The notes: generated from the sequence alone by a model not told the origin. A DNA stretch of 64,000 nt from Psychrobacter sp. ANT_WB68 (GCF_008369115.1 NZ_VOAZ01000001.1:1-64000); one strand, 5' to 3'; positions 33,283 to 43,413 are shown, counted from the first letter of the stretch. Numbers and translations: made by a program.

Positions 33283-33373
33283 GATCATTTCTTTATTATC
33301 GCTTTATCAATAGTTAAGCTAGCAGCTATTATTTAACCATATTTTTATTCATTTATTATAAGAGACAGCTTGC

Positions 33374-34609
33374 GTGAAACCGACTTTTTGGCAGCGATTT
33401 ACCGCACCGTTTGTAGAGCCTTATGCCCGTTATCAGCATGCGGATATTTTGCATGCCATACGTTTGGGTATGGCCGTGCTTATTGCACTCTTGTTAAATG
33501 AGTTTACGCACTTGCCGCATGGTGAGTGGACGACCATTACTGTGTTTGTGATATTGGGTTTATTACAATATCAAGGGGCGATTTATACCAAGGCCAAAGA
33601 GCGGATACTCGGCACCTTATTAGGTGTGGTGGTCGGACTCAGTTTCTTATGGCTGATTCAAGATATAGGTGGCTTGGTGTGGTTATATTATGGGCTAATA
33701 GGCATTATTAGTAGCATCATCGGTTATGCAGCGGTCAAGCAACTGGGTTATATTGGTCTATTGACAGGTATCACCATGCTGATGATTGTTTCTAGCCCTG
33801 ACCATAGCAATATCGCCCAAGATGGTTTATACCGAGCGTTTAATATTCTGCTCGGTGCAGGGGTGGCGGTCGCCGCAACCTTAATTTTGCCACTTAAATC
33901 GACGTTGATGTGGCGGTTTTTATTGGCAAGCAATCTTGAAACGTGCAGTAATTTATACGCAGGGGTCGGTAATCATATTGATGCGGAAGTGTTAGTGCCC
34001 AAGCCGTTTAAGTATAGTAAGGCGACCAGCTCAGCTAGTATTACTTATCCTTCGAGCAGCTCTGTCCCTGATACGCCAGTCAATAAGTCTTTGGTGAAGG
34101 CATTGCAAAAAATTAATAAGCGCCTGCTTGCCGTGCGTCCGCATATCGCCGCGACAGCCAGTGAATCTGGTATTGAAAAAGAGACGTTAGAGACCATTCA
34201 ACGCACCCATCGGAATATTATTGGTACCATTGATTTATTGCTCAGTGCGGCACCGCGCTTGGCCAATATTGAGATTGATGATGAAAATCATATTTTACTG
34301 ATTCAATATCAGCACGAATTGACGCAGGCGATGCAGCATATGGCCGCGGTATTACGTAGTCCAACTGATGAGGTCTTTCAACCCATTACGCGCATTGCGG
34401 TATCAGAATATCCAAGCGTAGAGAATTTGGGTTTTGAGTGGCAAGGCTATTTTTGGTTGACCCAAACCTTACAGCTGCAGCTGCAGCGGCTTAGTGATTT
34501 ATTACAAACTACCAAACCCCAATGGTTTGCAGCCTCTGGTCTGCGCTATCAGCGCCGCGAGCAGCGTCGTATTGAACATAAAGGTAGCGAAACCGATTTG
34601 CACTTATAA
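33374..34609 (+). CDS. FUSC-family inner-membrane protein
   Basis: The 411-residue protein has six predicted membrane segments in its first half (about 28-43, 52-68, 80-95, 102-120, 125-142, 153-174), with GEWTTITVFVILGLLQYQGA and KAKERILGTLLGVVVG. This is the pattern of the FUSC family, which includes AaeB and YccS and the aluminium-activated malate transporter relatives. The C-terminal half is soluble and largely helical. Family members export small aromatic or organic acids, but the substrate here cannot be told. The start is GTG 33374. It is half the length of AaeB and stands alone. Confidence 0.75.
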   Translation: MKPTFWQRFTAPFVEPYARYQHADILHAIRLGMAVLIALLLNEFTHLPHGEWTTITVFVILGLLQYQGAIYTKAKERILGTLLGVVVGLSFLWLIQDIGGLVWLYYGLIGIISSIIGYAAVKQLGYIGLLTGITMLMIVSSPDHSNIAQDGLYRAFNILLGAGVAVAATLILPLKSTLMWRFLLASNLETCSNLYAGVGNHIDAEVLVPKPFKYSKATSSASITYPSSSSVPDTPVNKSLVKALQKINKRLLAVRPHIAATASESGIEKETLETIQRTHRNIIGTIDLLLSAAPRLANIEIDDENHILLIQYQHELTQAMQHMAAVLRSPTDEVFQPITRIAVSEYPSVENLGFEWQGYFWLTQTLQLQLQRLSDLLQTTKPQWFAASGLRYQRREQRRIEHKGSETDLHL

Positions 34610-34627
34610 ATAAAAGACAAATAAAAG

Positions 34628-34657
34628 ACGCTGACTTGATAGAGTCAGCGTTTTTTT
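34628..34657. terminator. Bidirectional terminator between FUSC gene and potD-like gene
   Basis: A 9-bp perfect stem ACGCTGACT / AGTCAGCGT (34628-34636 and 34643-34651) with loop TGATAG and T7 on the plus strand. The minus strand also reads into a T-rich run. Confidence 0.88.
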
Positions 34658-34695
34658 ACGATCATGTTTGCTAAAAGACAGCAATGAACAACCTG

Positions 34696-35829
34696 TTAAC
34701 GACCGGTTTTTAGCTTATCCCAATACTGCTGATAGACTTGCAAAGCTTCATCGCCCACATCTTCTTGGAACTCAGCCTTTGCTAGTACTTCTTTACTAGG
34801 ATAGATGGTTGGATTGTTTCTCACTTCTTCTGGCATCATCTCACGGGCAGCGATATTAGGCGAGGCGTAACCAATCTCTTCACTGACGATTTTAGAGTTC
34901 TCTGGACGGAGCAAGTAATCAATAAACTTGTGCGCCGCATCGACTTGTTTGGCGTTTTTAGGAATCACAAAGTTGTCCATCCATAATATTGCGCCCTCAG
35001 TTGGGTATTTATAAACCAAGCTGGTCAAGCCTTCGTTATTAGCAATGACTGCCTCGCCATTCCAACTCATCCCAACTGTGGTTTCTCCTTCCATATAAGG
35101 CATGCGCGAGGCATCCGAGTTAAAGGTCTTTACGTTTGGCATCAAGGTCGTTAGCTTCTCATAAGCCGCTTTAATTTCTTCAGGATTTTTACTATTGCCT
35201 GAATATCCAAGGGTCAATAGCGCCATGCCAAACACTTCGCGCATATCATTCATCAGCATCACCTGACCTTTATACTCAGGACGCCATAAGTCATTCCAAC
35301 TATTCACTGTTGCAGGATCAACCGCTTCACCATTGATGGCCAAACCAGTGCTGCCCCACATATAAGGAATCGAGTATTTATTTCCTGGATCAACTTTGGT
35401 ATTGGTAAATGAAGTATCGAGATTTTTAAAGTTGCTTAATTTAGACTTATCGAGCTCTTGTAGCAGCCCTTCTTTGGCCATTTTTTCCACATAATATGTC
35501 GATGGAATCGCTAAGTCATATTGGCTAGAGTCGTCGAGCAGTTTGAGCTTGGCGTACATGGCCTCATTAGAATCAAAGGTGGTGTAATTGACCCGAATGC
35601 CCGTTTCTTTGGTAAAGCCATCCAAGATTTCCTGCGGCATATACTCAGACCAGTTATACAAATTAAGCGTTTCTGTGCTGGCAGTTGTACCGTCAGTTGC
35701 CGCATTGTCAGAATTACTGCAGCTGGCAAGTGCAAGTCCGACTGTCACCGCTAATAGTGCTTTTGGTAGTATACGAGCGCTACGAGCAACGCTGTGAGCG
35801 GCAGGGTTGGACGATAATAAATGGGTCAA
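34696..35829 (-). CDS. Polyamine ABC transporter substrate-binding lipoprotein (PotD/PotF-like)
   Basis: A solute-binding protein of the spermidine/putrescine family. A lipobox LALASC gives Cys37 when counted from a TTG start at 35829. The conserved LNLYNWSEYMPQEILDGFTKETGI begins the mature domain in the usual PotD way, and later blocks include YSIPYMWGSTGLAINGE and WMDNFVIPKNA. The TTG has AGGAGA seven bases upstream. An ATG ten codons earlier (35859) has none, and in the longer form the ribosome site would be coding. No permease or ATPase gene is adjacent, so it is an orphan. Polyamine versus another ligand is inferred from family only. Confidence 0.85.
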   Translation of the reverse strand: MTHLLSSNPAAHSVARSARILPKALLAVTVGLALASCSNSDNAATDGTTASTETLNLYNWSEYMPQEILDGFTKETGIRVNYTTFDSNEAMYAKLKLLDDSSQYDLAIPSTYYVEKMAKEGLLQELDKSKLSNFKNLDTSFTNTKVDPGNKYSIPYMWGSTGLAINGEAVDPATVNSWNDLWRPEYKGQVMLMNDMREVFGMALLTLGYSGNSKNPEEIKAAYEKLTTLMPNVKTFNSDASRMPYMEGETTVGMSWNGEAVIANNEGLTSLVYKYPTEGAILWMDNFVIPKNAKQVDAAHKFIDYLLRPENSKIVSEEIGYASPNIAAREMMPEEVRNNPTIYPSKEVLAKAEFQEDVGDEALQVYQQYWDKLKTGR

Positions 35830-36216
35830 AATATCTCTCCTAAAGTAAAAATGATGCAAATGAGTAAAAGTTAGATGGTAGATAGTTAATGCTAAGTGCT
35901 AGAGACTAAGTGTTAAATACTAAGTGCTGAATATAAGTCATCAAGCCAAATGTAAAACTATTATGGCTATGATTGTGAATAATTTAAAGGGTAAGGATGC
36001 AACCGATATTCATACAATTATTAGAGCTAATGCTGAGAACTGGCTAAGAATTATTTATAAGTAGTAGTATGAGGTTTATTGTTAAACCTTTGTAAGATAA
36101 TGAGCGTAAACAATCATGCTATGATGAGCGTTGGTTTATTTTCAGCCGCCACTCAACAATATAATTTTATAAAATAAATAGATTAACCATAACACAATAA
36201 TAAAGGATGCAACATC
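35830..36216. other. Divergent spacer potD / SDR with 14-bp tandem repeat
   Basis: No gene is seen. The spacer holds a short direct repeat: TAAGTGYT at 35893, 35907 and 35921, exactly 14 bp apart, followed by a degenerate TAAGTC at 35934. It lies 64-110 bases upstream of the potD-like TTG start. The remainder is AT-rich and presumably carries both promoters. Confidence 0.6.
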
Positions 36217-37014
36217 ATGACTCAGAGTAAACCAATGATTCCAGCGCTTCTCACGGATAAAGTCGCTATCGTTACTGGCGCTAGTCGCGGACTTGGCGCC
36301 CAGATTGCTGAGCAAATGGCAGCAGCAGGCGCGCGCGTTTGCGTCAATTATCTTAATAGTAAAGAGGCTGCTGACCAAGTGGTTACTGATATCATCGCAG
36401 CAGGTGGTCAAGCATTTGCTTATCAAGCTGATGTTAGCGACTTAGCACAAATGCAAGCGCTGGCAGCTGAAGTGGTTACGCGTTATGGCCGCATCGATAT
36501 ATTGGTCAATAACGCTTTGCCAAGCTATCACTTTAATCCCAGTGCCGACTATACCAGTATCGAAACCGTCAAATGGGCGCATTTTTCGCAGCAGCTTGAC
36601 GGTATTGTGAAAGGTGCGGTCAATACCGTGCAAGCGGTACTACCACAAATGAAAGCGCAAAGAATGGGCAAGATTGTCAATATCTCAACCAATCTTGTTT
36701 ATAATCCGGTGGTCACGTATTACGACTATACCACTGCCAAATCTGCATTGATTGGGCTGACGCGTAACTTAGCCGCTGAGCTTGGACAATATGGAATCCG
36801 CGTTAACTTGCTAGCAGGCGGACTGCTACAAACCACGGATGCAAGCCGTTTGACAACTGAAGAAGTCTTTGATTATATCGCGACCACCACGCCATTACGT
36901 AAAGCAACCTCGGTGGCTGACTTTGCCAATTCGGTGCTACTAATGGCGTCTGATTTGAGCTTGGCCATTACCGGACAGTCTATCGCTGTCGATGGTGGTT
37001 TGACTATGCCTTAA
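36217..37014 (+). CDS. Short-chain dehydrogenase/reductase (FabG-like)
   Basis: An NAD(P)-dependent oxidoreductase of the classical SDR family, 265 residues. The cofactor motif TGASRGLG lies at about 20-27. The NNAG position reads VNNALP, an unusual variant with Ala-Leu where Ala-Gly is normal. The catalytic Ser lies in IVNISTNL, and the Tyr-Lys pair in YTTAKSAL. VDGGLTMP closes the fold. It resembles 3-oxoacyl-ACP reductase relatives, but it lies far from fatty-acid genes and the substrate is unknown. AAAGGA precedes the ATG. Confidence 0.85.
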   Translation: MTQSKPMIPALLTDKVAIVTGASRGLGAQIAEQMAAAGARVCVNYLNSKEAADQVVTDIIAAGGQAFAYQADVSDLAQMQALAAEVVTRYGRIDILVNNALPSYHFNPSADYTSIETVKWAHFSQQLDGIVKGAVNTVQAVLPQMKAQRMGKIVNISTNLVYNPVVTYYDYTTAKSALIGLTRNLAAELGQYGIRVNLLAGGLLQTTDASRLTTEEVFDYIATTTPLRKATSVADFANSVLLMASDLSLAITGQSIAVDGGLTMP

Positions 37015-37114
37015 GGTTTTGATGCCGTGATGTCTAAACGTTAATAAAAATAGCAAAATAAAAAGCCAAGTAAAGCTCTTACCACATTGATTAAATAATA
37101 GATAGAGGGATAAG

Positions 37115-37378
37115 ATGAATAACCGCAAACGAGCTGGAATTATCACTGCAGTGCTTGGCATATTCGCTTTTATGATGATGTTCCATGCTGGCTCACCAAC
37201 GCCTATCCTAAACTGGCCGGTAGAAACTTTTATGGGCTTGGCATTTACCATTGGTTGGCTGAGTAGTGTGCCCACTTGGCTGGCCTATGTGCTGGCAGCG
37301 CTGGTGCTTATCCTGATGGTCGTCGGCTTTTATAAAATTGGTGGCTGGGTTTATAGTCTGATGACAAGGAAGCGTTAA
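37115..37378 (+). CDS. Small membrane protein of unknown function
   Basis: An 87-residue protein with a basic N-terminus and two or three hydrophobic segments, at about 7-23, perhaps 36-50, and 53-75, ending in TRKR. GAGGGA lies at a good distance before the ATG, and the composition is typical of a real inner-membrane protein. I recognise no family. It follows the SDR gene by 100 bases without a visible terminator, so it may be co-transcribed, and it ends before the hairpin at 37505. Confidence 0.65.
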   Translation: MNNRKRAGIITAVLGIFAFMMMFHAGSPTPILNWPVETFMGLAFTIGWLSSVPTWLAYVLAALVLILMVVGFYKIGGWVYSLMTRKR

Positions 37379-37504
37379 GTCCTTTTTTGCCCTATATTTA
37401 ATTGTTAAGATAGTTACTTGCGGCATTAGTCTTGGTACCTCGCTACCTTATTAAGTCAATCAGCTCTGAATGATGACGTAAAAATTAGCAGTTATTAGAA
37501 AAAC

Positions 37505-37537
37505 AAAACCCTTGTCAGTGTTTGGCAAGGGTTTTTA
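37505..37537. terminator. Bidirectional terminator
   Basis: A 10-bp perfect stem AAAACCCTTG / CAAGGGTTTT (37505-37514 and 37526-37535), T-rich on both strands, between the convergent small membrane protein gene and the HAD gene. Confidence 0.88.
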
Positions 37538-37590
37538 TTGGCTATTAAGACAGGTGTTTTGACTGCTTTTTCTTGAAACGGTTCTGTTTA

Positions 37591-38382
37591 TTAGGCTATC
37601 TTAAATTGCTCAAGCACTTCTTGTATTCCGTATTCTTCAATCGTGCCAGTGACGAAATCTGCACGCTCGATTAGGGCGGGTTGCGCATCGCCCATCGCCA
37701 CCGCATAGCCGACCAAATCAAACATCTCTAAGTCATTCATGCCATCACCAAACGCCATGCACTCGCGCGCGTCTACGCCATAATATTGACAAACGTCTTT
37801 AATACCGCGAGCTTTGGAAGCATTTACCGGCAAGATATCTGCGCCAATATGATGCCAATGTACCAGTTTTAAATCATCTTGAGCAAAATCGACGTCCTGC
37901 ATTTTCTCTTCTTGATTGTTAAAGAATACCGAACATTGATAAACCGTATTTGCCTTATGATAATTTGGATCAAGAATAGAGTTTGGCGTTATGGCATTGT
38001 ATTCACGCAGGCGCGCGTTTTCATGTGACCATGCGATATGAGTCGCCGAGTCAAATTTATGGATAAGTTCACTCTTTTGGCACAGCATTACAATCTTATC
38101 AGTCTGGGTATCTGATAACGGATAATGACTGATTAAGCCCTTATTATCAAAGCTATATTGACCATTCATACAAATAATAGCATCTAATATATCCGCTTCC
38201 AGTAAGCCTAAAATATCCGCTGGCAATATCGCTTTAGAACGCCCCGTTGAAATCACCAGTTTAATATCAGTCTCAGCAAGCGCTTCAAGGGTCGCTTGGT
38301 TGTGCGCGGCGATAATACCGTTACGGCTGAGCGTATCATCAATGTCAAAGAATATGATTTTTGGGGTTTGAGTATTTAACAT
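37591..38382 (-). CDS. HAD-superfamily phosphatase, Cof type
   Basis: The 263-residue protein has all HAD motifs. Motif I is FFDIDDTLSRNG with nucleophile Asp at about 12. Motif II is ISTGRSKA, the conserved Lys is in VNASKARGI, and motif III is FGDGMNDLEMF. The C2B-type cap between motifs II and III identifies the Cof/YbhA-like group, which dephosphorylates sugar phosphates, phosphorylated cofactors or FMN. The exact substrate is not predictable. It is cytoplasmic, and the gene appears monocistronic. Confidence 0.85.
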   Translation of the reverse strand: MLNTQTPKIIFFDIDDTLSRNGIIAAHNQATLEALAETDIKLVISTGRSKAILPADILGLLEADILDAIICMNGQYSFDNKGLISHYPLSDTQTDKIVMLCQKSELIHKFDSATHIAWSHENARLREYNAITPNSILDPNYHKANTVYQCSVFFNNQEEKMQDVDFAQDDLKLVHWHHIGADILPVNASKARGIKDVCQYYGVDARECMAFGDGMNDLEMFDLVGYAVAMGDAQPALIERADFVTGTIEEYGIQEVLEQFKIA

Positions 38383-38431
38383 CTTTATATTCCAAATTAT
38401 TTATTTTAGATATTTTTTCTGAGGTTGATTG

Positions 38432-38614
38432 TCATACTTTAGGTAGTAAAGCAGTTATGAGTGTATGTTGACCATACGAAACCATTTTTCCCCAAACTAG
38501 TAAACAAACAATAAAAAGTAGTATCGATGAACCCACACTACTGTTAGATTTATCGTTTTCCCTGACATTAGGAGATTCATTAAACTCCTCTTTCATATTG
38601 ATAACTAAGCTCAT
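38432..38614 (-). CDS. Possible small single-span membrane protein
   Basis: A 60-residue frame that starts 13 bases after the parC stop on the same strand, with GAGAG about seven bases before the ATG. The N-terminal half is polar and acidic (KEEFNESPNVREN). A hydrophobic segment, SSILLFIVCLLVWGKMV, covers about 30-45. I know no family. Its position right after parC and the clean signal-anchor pattern make it plausible, but such short frames also arise by chance. Confidence 0.4.
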   Translation of the reverse strand: MSLVINMKEEFNESPNVRENDKSNSSVGSSILLFIVCLLVWGKMVSYGQHTLITALLPKV

Positions 38615-38627
38615 GTATTTACTCTCA

Positions 38628-40949
38628 TCAACCAACCTCAACACTCGTCACATTCTGAAAGCCTCTTGGCAACTGCCCACCACGATTACCACGTGTGCCC
38701 GTATAATTAGCCAAATCATTAGGCTTTAGCGTCACGTGGCGTTTGCCAGCGGTGATGATTAGGCTGTCTTGCTGACTGAGTGGCGTGATGGCAAGCACTT
38801 CTTCACCATCTTTTAATTTAATCATCTTATTACCTTTACCACGAGCCTGTTCAGGCAAATCATCAAGGGCAAATATCAGTAAATATCCCGCATTGGTCAC
38901 GACGGCGATATGGTCAGGAGTGGCGCTTGTGGTGCTGTTTTCACCTTCGGCGTTTCCATTATTAGCGTTGGCAGTCATATCCGCTGGCGCATCGATACGT
39001 GCAACCGGCAGCAATCGACTATCAGTCGCTAGATTAATGATGTTTTTCCCCGCTTTTTGATTGCTATCAAGATTGCCGATGGTATTGATAAAGCCATAAC
39101 CTGCGGAGCTGGCGAGGATAATGCGCTGATCATCTGCACCGGTTAATAGCTGCTCAAAGCTGGCGCCTGCGGGCGGCTTTAAAACACTGGTCAATGGATC
39201 GCCTTGCCCACGTGCCGAGGCGAGGTTATGGGCGTCGATACTATAGCTGCGTCCGGTGCTGTCGAGCACGTAGATTCTCTCGTTAGATTTAGCGCGGACG
39301 TGTGCTTGATAGCTATCACCTGAACGATAAGTCATACCAGTAGCATCGACGTCATGACCTTTGGCGGCGCGAATCCAGCCCGCTTTCGATAGGATAGCGG
39401 TCACAGGCTCACTCGGGACGAGATCAGACTCTTTTAATGCTTGTGCTTCTTCACGTTCCGCCAATTGTGACACACGCTCGTTACCGTGTTCCTTCATATC
39501 GGCGGTGAGCTCATCAATCATAAGATTGGTCAAGCTGTCAGGATTATCCAAATATTCTTGGATGATGGCGCGTTCGGCAGCGAGCTCATCTTGCTCGCGG
39601 CGCAGTTCAATCTCTTCGAGCTTAGCTAATTGGCGCAGACGAATATCCAAGATAGCATTGGCTTGAATCTCAGTGAGGTCATAATCTTGCATTAACGATA
39701 ATTTTGGATCGTCTTCTTCGCGAATGATGCGAATGACTTCATCAATATTCAGATAAGCAATCAGCAAACCTGCCAGAATATGTAAGCGTTTATCGATTTT
39801 ATCAAGGCGATATTGCAGACGGCGCGTAACCACTGAGCGGCGACAGACGAGCCATTCTTCTAAGATTTCTTTGAGGTTTTTGACCTGTGGCTTACCGTTT
39901 AGACCAATCATATTCATATTGACGCGGTAATTGCTTTCAAGATCGGTACTGGCAAACAAATGACTCATGACACGATCGACATCGACCCGTGAAGAGCGTA
40001 ACTCGAGCACGATACGACAGGCGTTTTCATGATCGGACTCATCATGAATATCAACAATCCACGGTAACTTCTTATCGGTCATCAGCTTAGCGATTTGCTC
40101 TTGAATCTTATTGCCTGAGACTTGATAAGGAAGCGCGTCGATGATGACTAAATTCTTCTCTTTTGGGTCAATATGAAAGGTCGCGCGCATTTTATAACTG
40201 CCACGTCCAGTCTCATACATGGCTTGTAAGTCTTTTTTACTGGTGATGATCTCAGCTGGGGTCGGCAAGTCAGGTGCTGGTATCGACTGTGTTAATTGCT
40301 TAACCGATAACTCAGGGTTTTTTAGCAGACGAATAGCGGCGCGTACCACCTCATTAAGATTGTGCGGTGGAATGTCGGTTGCCATACCAACGGCAATACC
40401 AGTCGTACCATTTAATAAAATATTGGGTAGGCGGGCAGGTAGGGTGGTTGGCTCTTGCATCGTGCCATCGAAGTTATCCTGCCAATCAACGGTGCCTTGT
40501 CCGAGTTCTGCAAGCAAGGTATTGGCGTAAGCCGACATTTTGGCTTCGGTATAACGCATGGCAGCAAACGACTTAGGATCATCAGGGCTACCCCAGTTAC
40601 CTTGACCGGTGATGAGCGGGTAGCGATAGCTAAACGGCTGCGCCATTAGTACCATGGCTTCATAACAAGCACTATCACCATGTGGGTGGTATTTACCTAA
40701 GACGTCACCGACGGTACGCGCAGATTTTTTGGCTTTGGCAGTCGACTTTAGCCCCAGCTCGCTCATGGCATAGACGATACGACGTTGCACAGGTTTTAGA
40801 CCGTCAGCGATATTGGGTAGTGCCCGATCCATGATGACGTACATGGCATAGTTGAGATAGGCCTGCTCAGTGAACTCCGCCACTGAGCGGGTGTCCATAG
40901 GTTCACTAGGAATGATGGGGGTAATCGTATGATCAATAACATCGGACAT
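38628..40949 (-). CDS. parC: DNA topoisomerase IV subunit A
   Basis: ParC is the breakage-reunion subunit that decatenates daughter chromosomes. The 773-residue protein has catalytic Tyr133 in [14 protein letters not shown]. The quinolone-resistance region reads [16 protein letters not shown]; Ser92 and Glu96, the counterparts of E. coli S80 and E84, are unchanged. A coiled-coil tower region (about 430-490) and a short C-terminal beta-propeller with a GRNRGGQLP-like end ([15 protein letters not shown]) follow. parE is not in the window. The Shine-Dalgarno sequence is weak. Confidence 0.96.
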   Translation of the reverse strand: MSDVIDHTITPIIPSEPMDTRSVAEFTEQAYLNYAMYVIMDRALPNIADGLKPVQRRIVYAMSELGLKSTAKAKKSARTVGDVLGKYHPHGDSACYEAMVLMAQPFSYRYPLITGQGNWGSPDDPKSFAAMRYTEAKMSAYANTLLAELGQGTVDWQDNFDGTMQEPTTLPARLPNILLNGTTGIAVGMATDIPPHNLNEVVRAAIRLLKNPELSVKQLTQSIPAPDLPTPAEIITSKKDLQAMYETGRGSYKMRATFHIDPKEKNLVIIDALPYQVSGNKIQEQIAKLMTDKKLPWIVDIHDESDHENACRIVLELRSSRVDVDRVMSHLFASTDLESNYRVNMNMIGLNGKPQVKNLKEILEEWLVCRRSVVTRRLQYRLDKIDKRLHILAGLLIAYLNIDEVIRIIREEDDPKLSLMQDYDLTEIQANAILDIRLRQLAKLEEIELRREQDELAAERAIIQEYLDNPDSLTNLMIDELTADMKEHGNERVSQLAEREEAQALKESDLVPSEPVTAILSKAGWIRAAKGHDVDATGMTYRSGDSYQAHVRAKSNERIYVLDSTGRSYSIDAHNLASARGQGDPLTSVLKPPAGASFEQLLTGADDQRIILASSAGYGFINTIGNLDSNQKAGKNIINLATDSRLLPVARIDAPADMTANANNGNAEGENSTTSATPDHIAVVTNAGYLLIFALDDLPEQARGKGNKMIKLKDGEEVLAITPLSQQDSLIITAGKRHVTLKPNDLANYTGTRGNRGGQLPRGFQNVTSVEVG

Positions 40950-41267
40950 AAAGTAGGTTTCACTTATCAGTTTTAATAGGTATAAATAATTGGTTCAAGC
41001 GTACAATTAGGATAGTGCTATCGTAAAGGATATTGGCAGAATTAAAAAGGCATAAGTCAGAATAGACGACAGGTCGTGACGTGCCAGATATGACTTACTA
41101 GGAATGAGGTGTCTAGTGTGCGTTGGCTGATAGCTTTTACAAAATAAGATAAGTATAGTGAATTAACAGGTTTTTAGCATTTTAGTATTCAATAACTACA
41201 GAAATTTTGTCAGGATAAAAGCCTTAATCACCTTGTCTAGCACTGTCTATCCTATGGAGTAGCGACT
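40950..41267. other. Divergent spacer parC / vWA gene
   Basis: 318 bases with no gene or structured element that I can support. It must hold the promoters of parC and of the vWA lipoprotein gene. Confidence 0.5.
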
Positions 41268-43058
41268 ATGTCATCTGCCTCTTTATCACCAACCCTTGCT
41301 CAGAATCTAACCAGAAATGCATTGGTCGTTAGTGTGGTCACCAGTATGTGCTTGACGGCGTGTAGCTCATCGCAAATGAGCACGCCGATGCCTGCGCCAA
41401 CCAGTAGCACTGTCAATCAAGATGCCGTAAAGCCATTAGAGAATGCAAAATCTGTCCAGCCTATTGTACCAGTCGCCCAGTCGGAGGTAGCAATGCCAAG
41501 CACTGCCCCTGCTGACAATACTGTGAGCATGATGACACGATCGGCGCCGCAATGGAGTGTGCGTCCTTTATCTGGCATAACCGTACGCCCACCAGCGCGT
41601 GATAATTATCAAAAGAACACCTCTAATCCAGTACATCGCACCACTGAAATGGCTATTGCTACCTTATCTATCGACACTGATACCGGCAGTTATGCCAACG
41701 TACGTCGCTATCTTAATGAAGGGCAGTTGCCACCTGTTGATGCTGTAAGGGTAGAGGAGCTGATGAATTATTTTAATTATCAATTTGATGAGGGTAAACG
41801 TATCGCCAACGCGCCATTTGTCGTCGCCACCGAAGTGGTCGACTCGCCGTGGGATAAGGCAGATCAGGATAATAAGATTGTTAAAGTTGGTATTAAAGCG
41901 GTTGATAATAGCTGGTCTAATAAAAGTGACAAGCAAGCCATGCCGCCCGCTAATCTGGTGTTTTTGGTGGATGTGTCAGGCTCTATGTCGTCACAAGATA
42001 AGCTGCCACTAGCGCAGTCATCGCTTAAATTACTCACGGAGCAGCTGCGCGCCCAAGACAGCATCAGTATTGTTACTTATTCGGGCAGTACCAGTGTGGC
42101 ATTGCCTGCGACCAGTGGTGACCAAAAAGCAAAAATACTGGCAGCGATAGAAGGCTTAAGTGCCGGTGGATCGACCAATGGTGAAGATGCGCTCAAGCTG
42201 GCTTATAGACAAGCAGAGCAAGGGCTGAAGAAGAACGGTATCAATCGTATTATGATGCTGACCGATGGCGACTTTAATGTCGGTATCAGCGCTGTCGATG
42301 AGATGCTAGATTTAGTCAAAGCCAATCGCGACCGTGGTATATCCTTGTCGACCGTTGGCTTTGGTCGTGGCAATCTCAACGATCATATGATGGAGCAAAT
42401 GGCGGATAGTGGCAATGGTAACTATAGCTATATCGACAGTTTGACTGAAGCTAAAAAAGTCTTTGGTGATGAGCTGGCAGCGACTTTTAATACCGTTGCC
42501 AAAGATGTAAAAGTGCAAGTAGAGTTCAACCCTAATGTGGTCAGCGAATGGCGCTTGATAGGTTATGAAAACCGCGTATTAAATGAGCAAGATTTTAATA
42601 ATGATAAAGTCGATGCAGGCGAGTTGGGGGCAGGTAAAGCAGTTATTGCGCTGTTTGAGGTGACGCCAACGGGTAAAAAAGGTTTATACAGTGAGCGTCG
42701 TTATAGTGATAATAAGTCAAAGCAGATAGCTAGCGGTAAAAAAACCAATGAGCTCGGCTATCTAAATATTCGTTATAAAGCGCCTACGGGCGGTAGCTCT
42801 AAACTAATCAGTCAACCGATTAATCATGTCAGTCTTCCTTTAAACAAAAGCACTATCGATACCCAGTTTGCCATCGCGGTAGCGGGCTTCGGTCAACGCT
42901 TAAGCCAAAGCGATTATATTAATGACTGGCAATATAGCGACAGCAGCAACCTTGTGACCAGCACCCTTGCACAAAAACCGGCTAGCGATAAAGACGGCAC
43001 GCGGCGTAACTTTGTGACTTTAACTGAGCTGGCCAGCGCCCTTGACCATAAACGGTAA
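41268..43058 (+). CDS. von Willebrand factor A domain lipoprotein (YfbK-like)
   Basis: A 596-residue envelope protein. The N-terminal signal has lipobox CLTAC with Cys32. A Thr/Pro/Ser-rich linker (about 33-100) follows. The YfbK-type N-terminal domain, with SIDTDTGSYANVRRYLNEG and VRVEELMNYF, covers about 125-190. The vWA domain has the MIDAS motif DVSGS (D235, S237, S239) and LTDGDFN near 330. A C-terminal DUF3520 region follows about residue 420. YfbK-like proteins are widespread; a metal-dependent protein-binding role is inferred from the vWA fold, and the partner is unknown. GGAG precedes the ATG. Confidence 0.85.
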   Translation: MSSASLSPTLAQNLTRNALVVSVVTSMCLTACSSSQMSTPMPAPTSSTVNQDAVKPLENAKSVQPIVPVAQSEVAMPSTAPADNTVSMMTRSAPQWSVRPLSGITVRPPARDNYQKNTSNPVHRTTEMAIATLSIDTDTGSYANVRRYLNEGQLPPVDAVRVEELMNYFNYQFDEGKRIANAPFVVATEVVDSPWDKADQDNKIVKVGIKAVDNSWSNKSDKQAMPPANLVFLVDVSGSMSSQDKLPLAQSSLKLLTEQLRAQDSISIVTYSGSTSVALPATSGDQKAKILAAIEGLSAGGSTNGEDALKLAYRQAEQGLKKNGINRIMMLTDGDFNVGISAVDEMLDLVKANRDRGISLSTVGFGRGNLNDHMMEQMADSGNGNYSYIDSLTEAKKVFGDELAATFNTVAKDVKVQVEFNPNVVSEWRLIGYENRVLNEQDFNNDKVDAGELGAGKAVIALFEVTPTGKKGLYSERRYSDNKSKQIASGKKTNELGYLNIRYKAPTGGSSKLISQPINHVSLPLNKSTIDTQFAIAVAGFGQRLSQSDYINDWQYSDSSNLVTSTLAQKPASDKDGTRRNFVTLTELASALDHKR

Positions 43059-43413
43059 TAAAAGCGTCAGGCATGGTTGTTTTTATTGATAAAAAAGCAT
43101 TGTTCGGTAGCAAGTTAGTGGTAATCATCAGTGATGTCGTCGGTCGTTTTATAGATAGGCAGTTGATAGATATAGTATTAATTACCGTCAAGTAAGTTTA
43201 AGAACTCAGGTAGCAATCTTTTATATTGAGTAGTTTGTATAAAGTGTGTATGTTAATCAACAAAGGGCTATTTATCGCTATATTTTTTTACCCATCGCCA
43301 TACGTTTATATCGTCAGCCGCTGGTCAGCTTATACGACGATGTTTGGTATGTTTATCACTCTGTGATAGAGAAGGGTTAACAGCAGCACACCATTACTAG
43401 GAGCAGTAAGATT
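43059..43413 (+). other. Spacer upstream of first fadD
   Basis: 355 bases without a gene; no terminator hairpin after the vWA gene is evident. The promoter of the acyl-CoA ligase gene is presumably here. I found no hexamer pair that I would defend. Confidence 0.45.

Noticed and set aside
40650..40720. Possible quinolone-resistance changes in parC
   Set aside because: The region reads [13 protein letters not shown] with the wild-type Ser and Glu.
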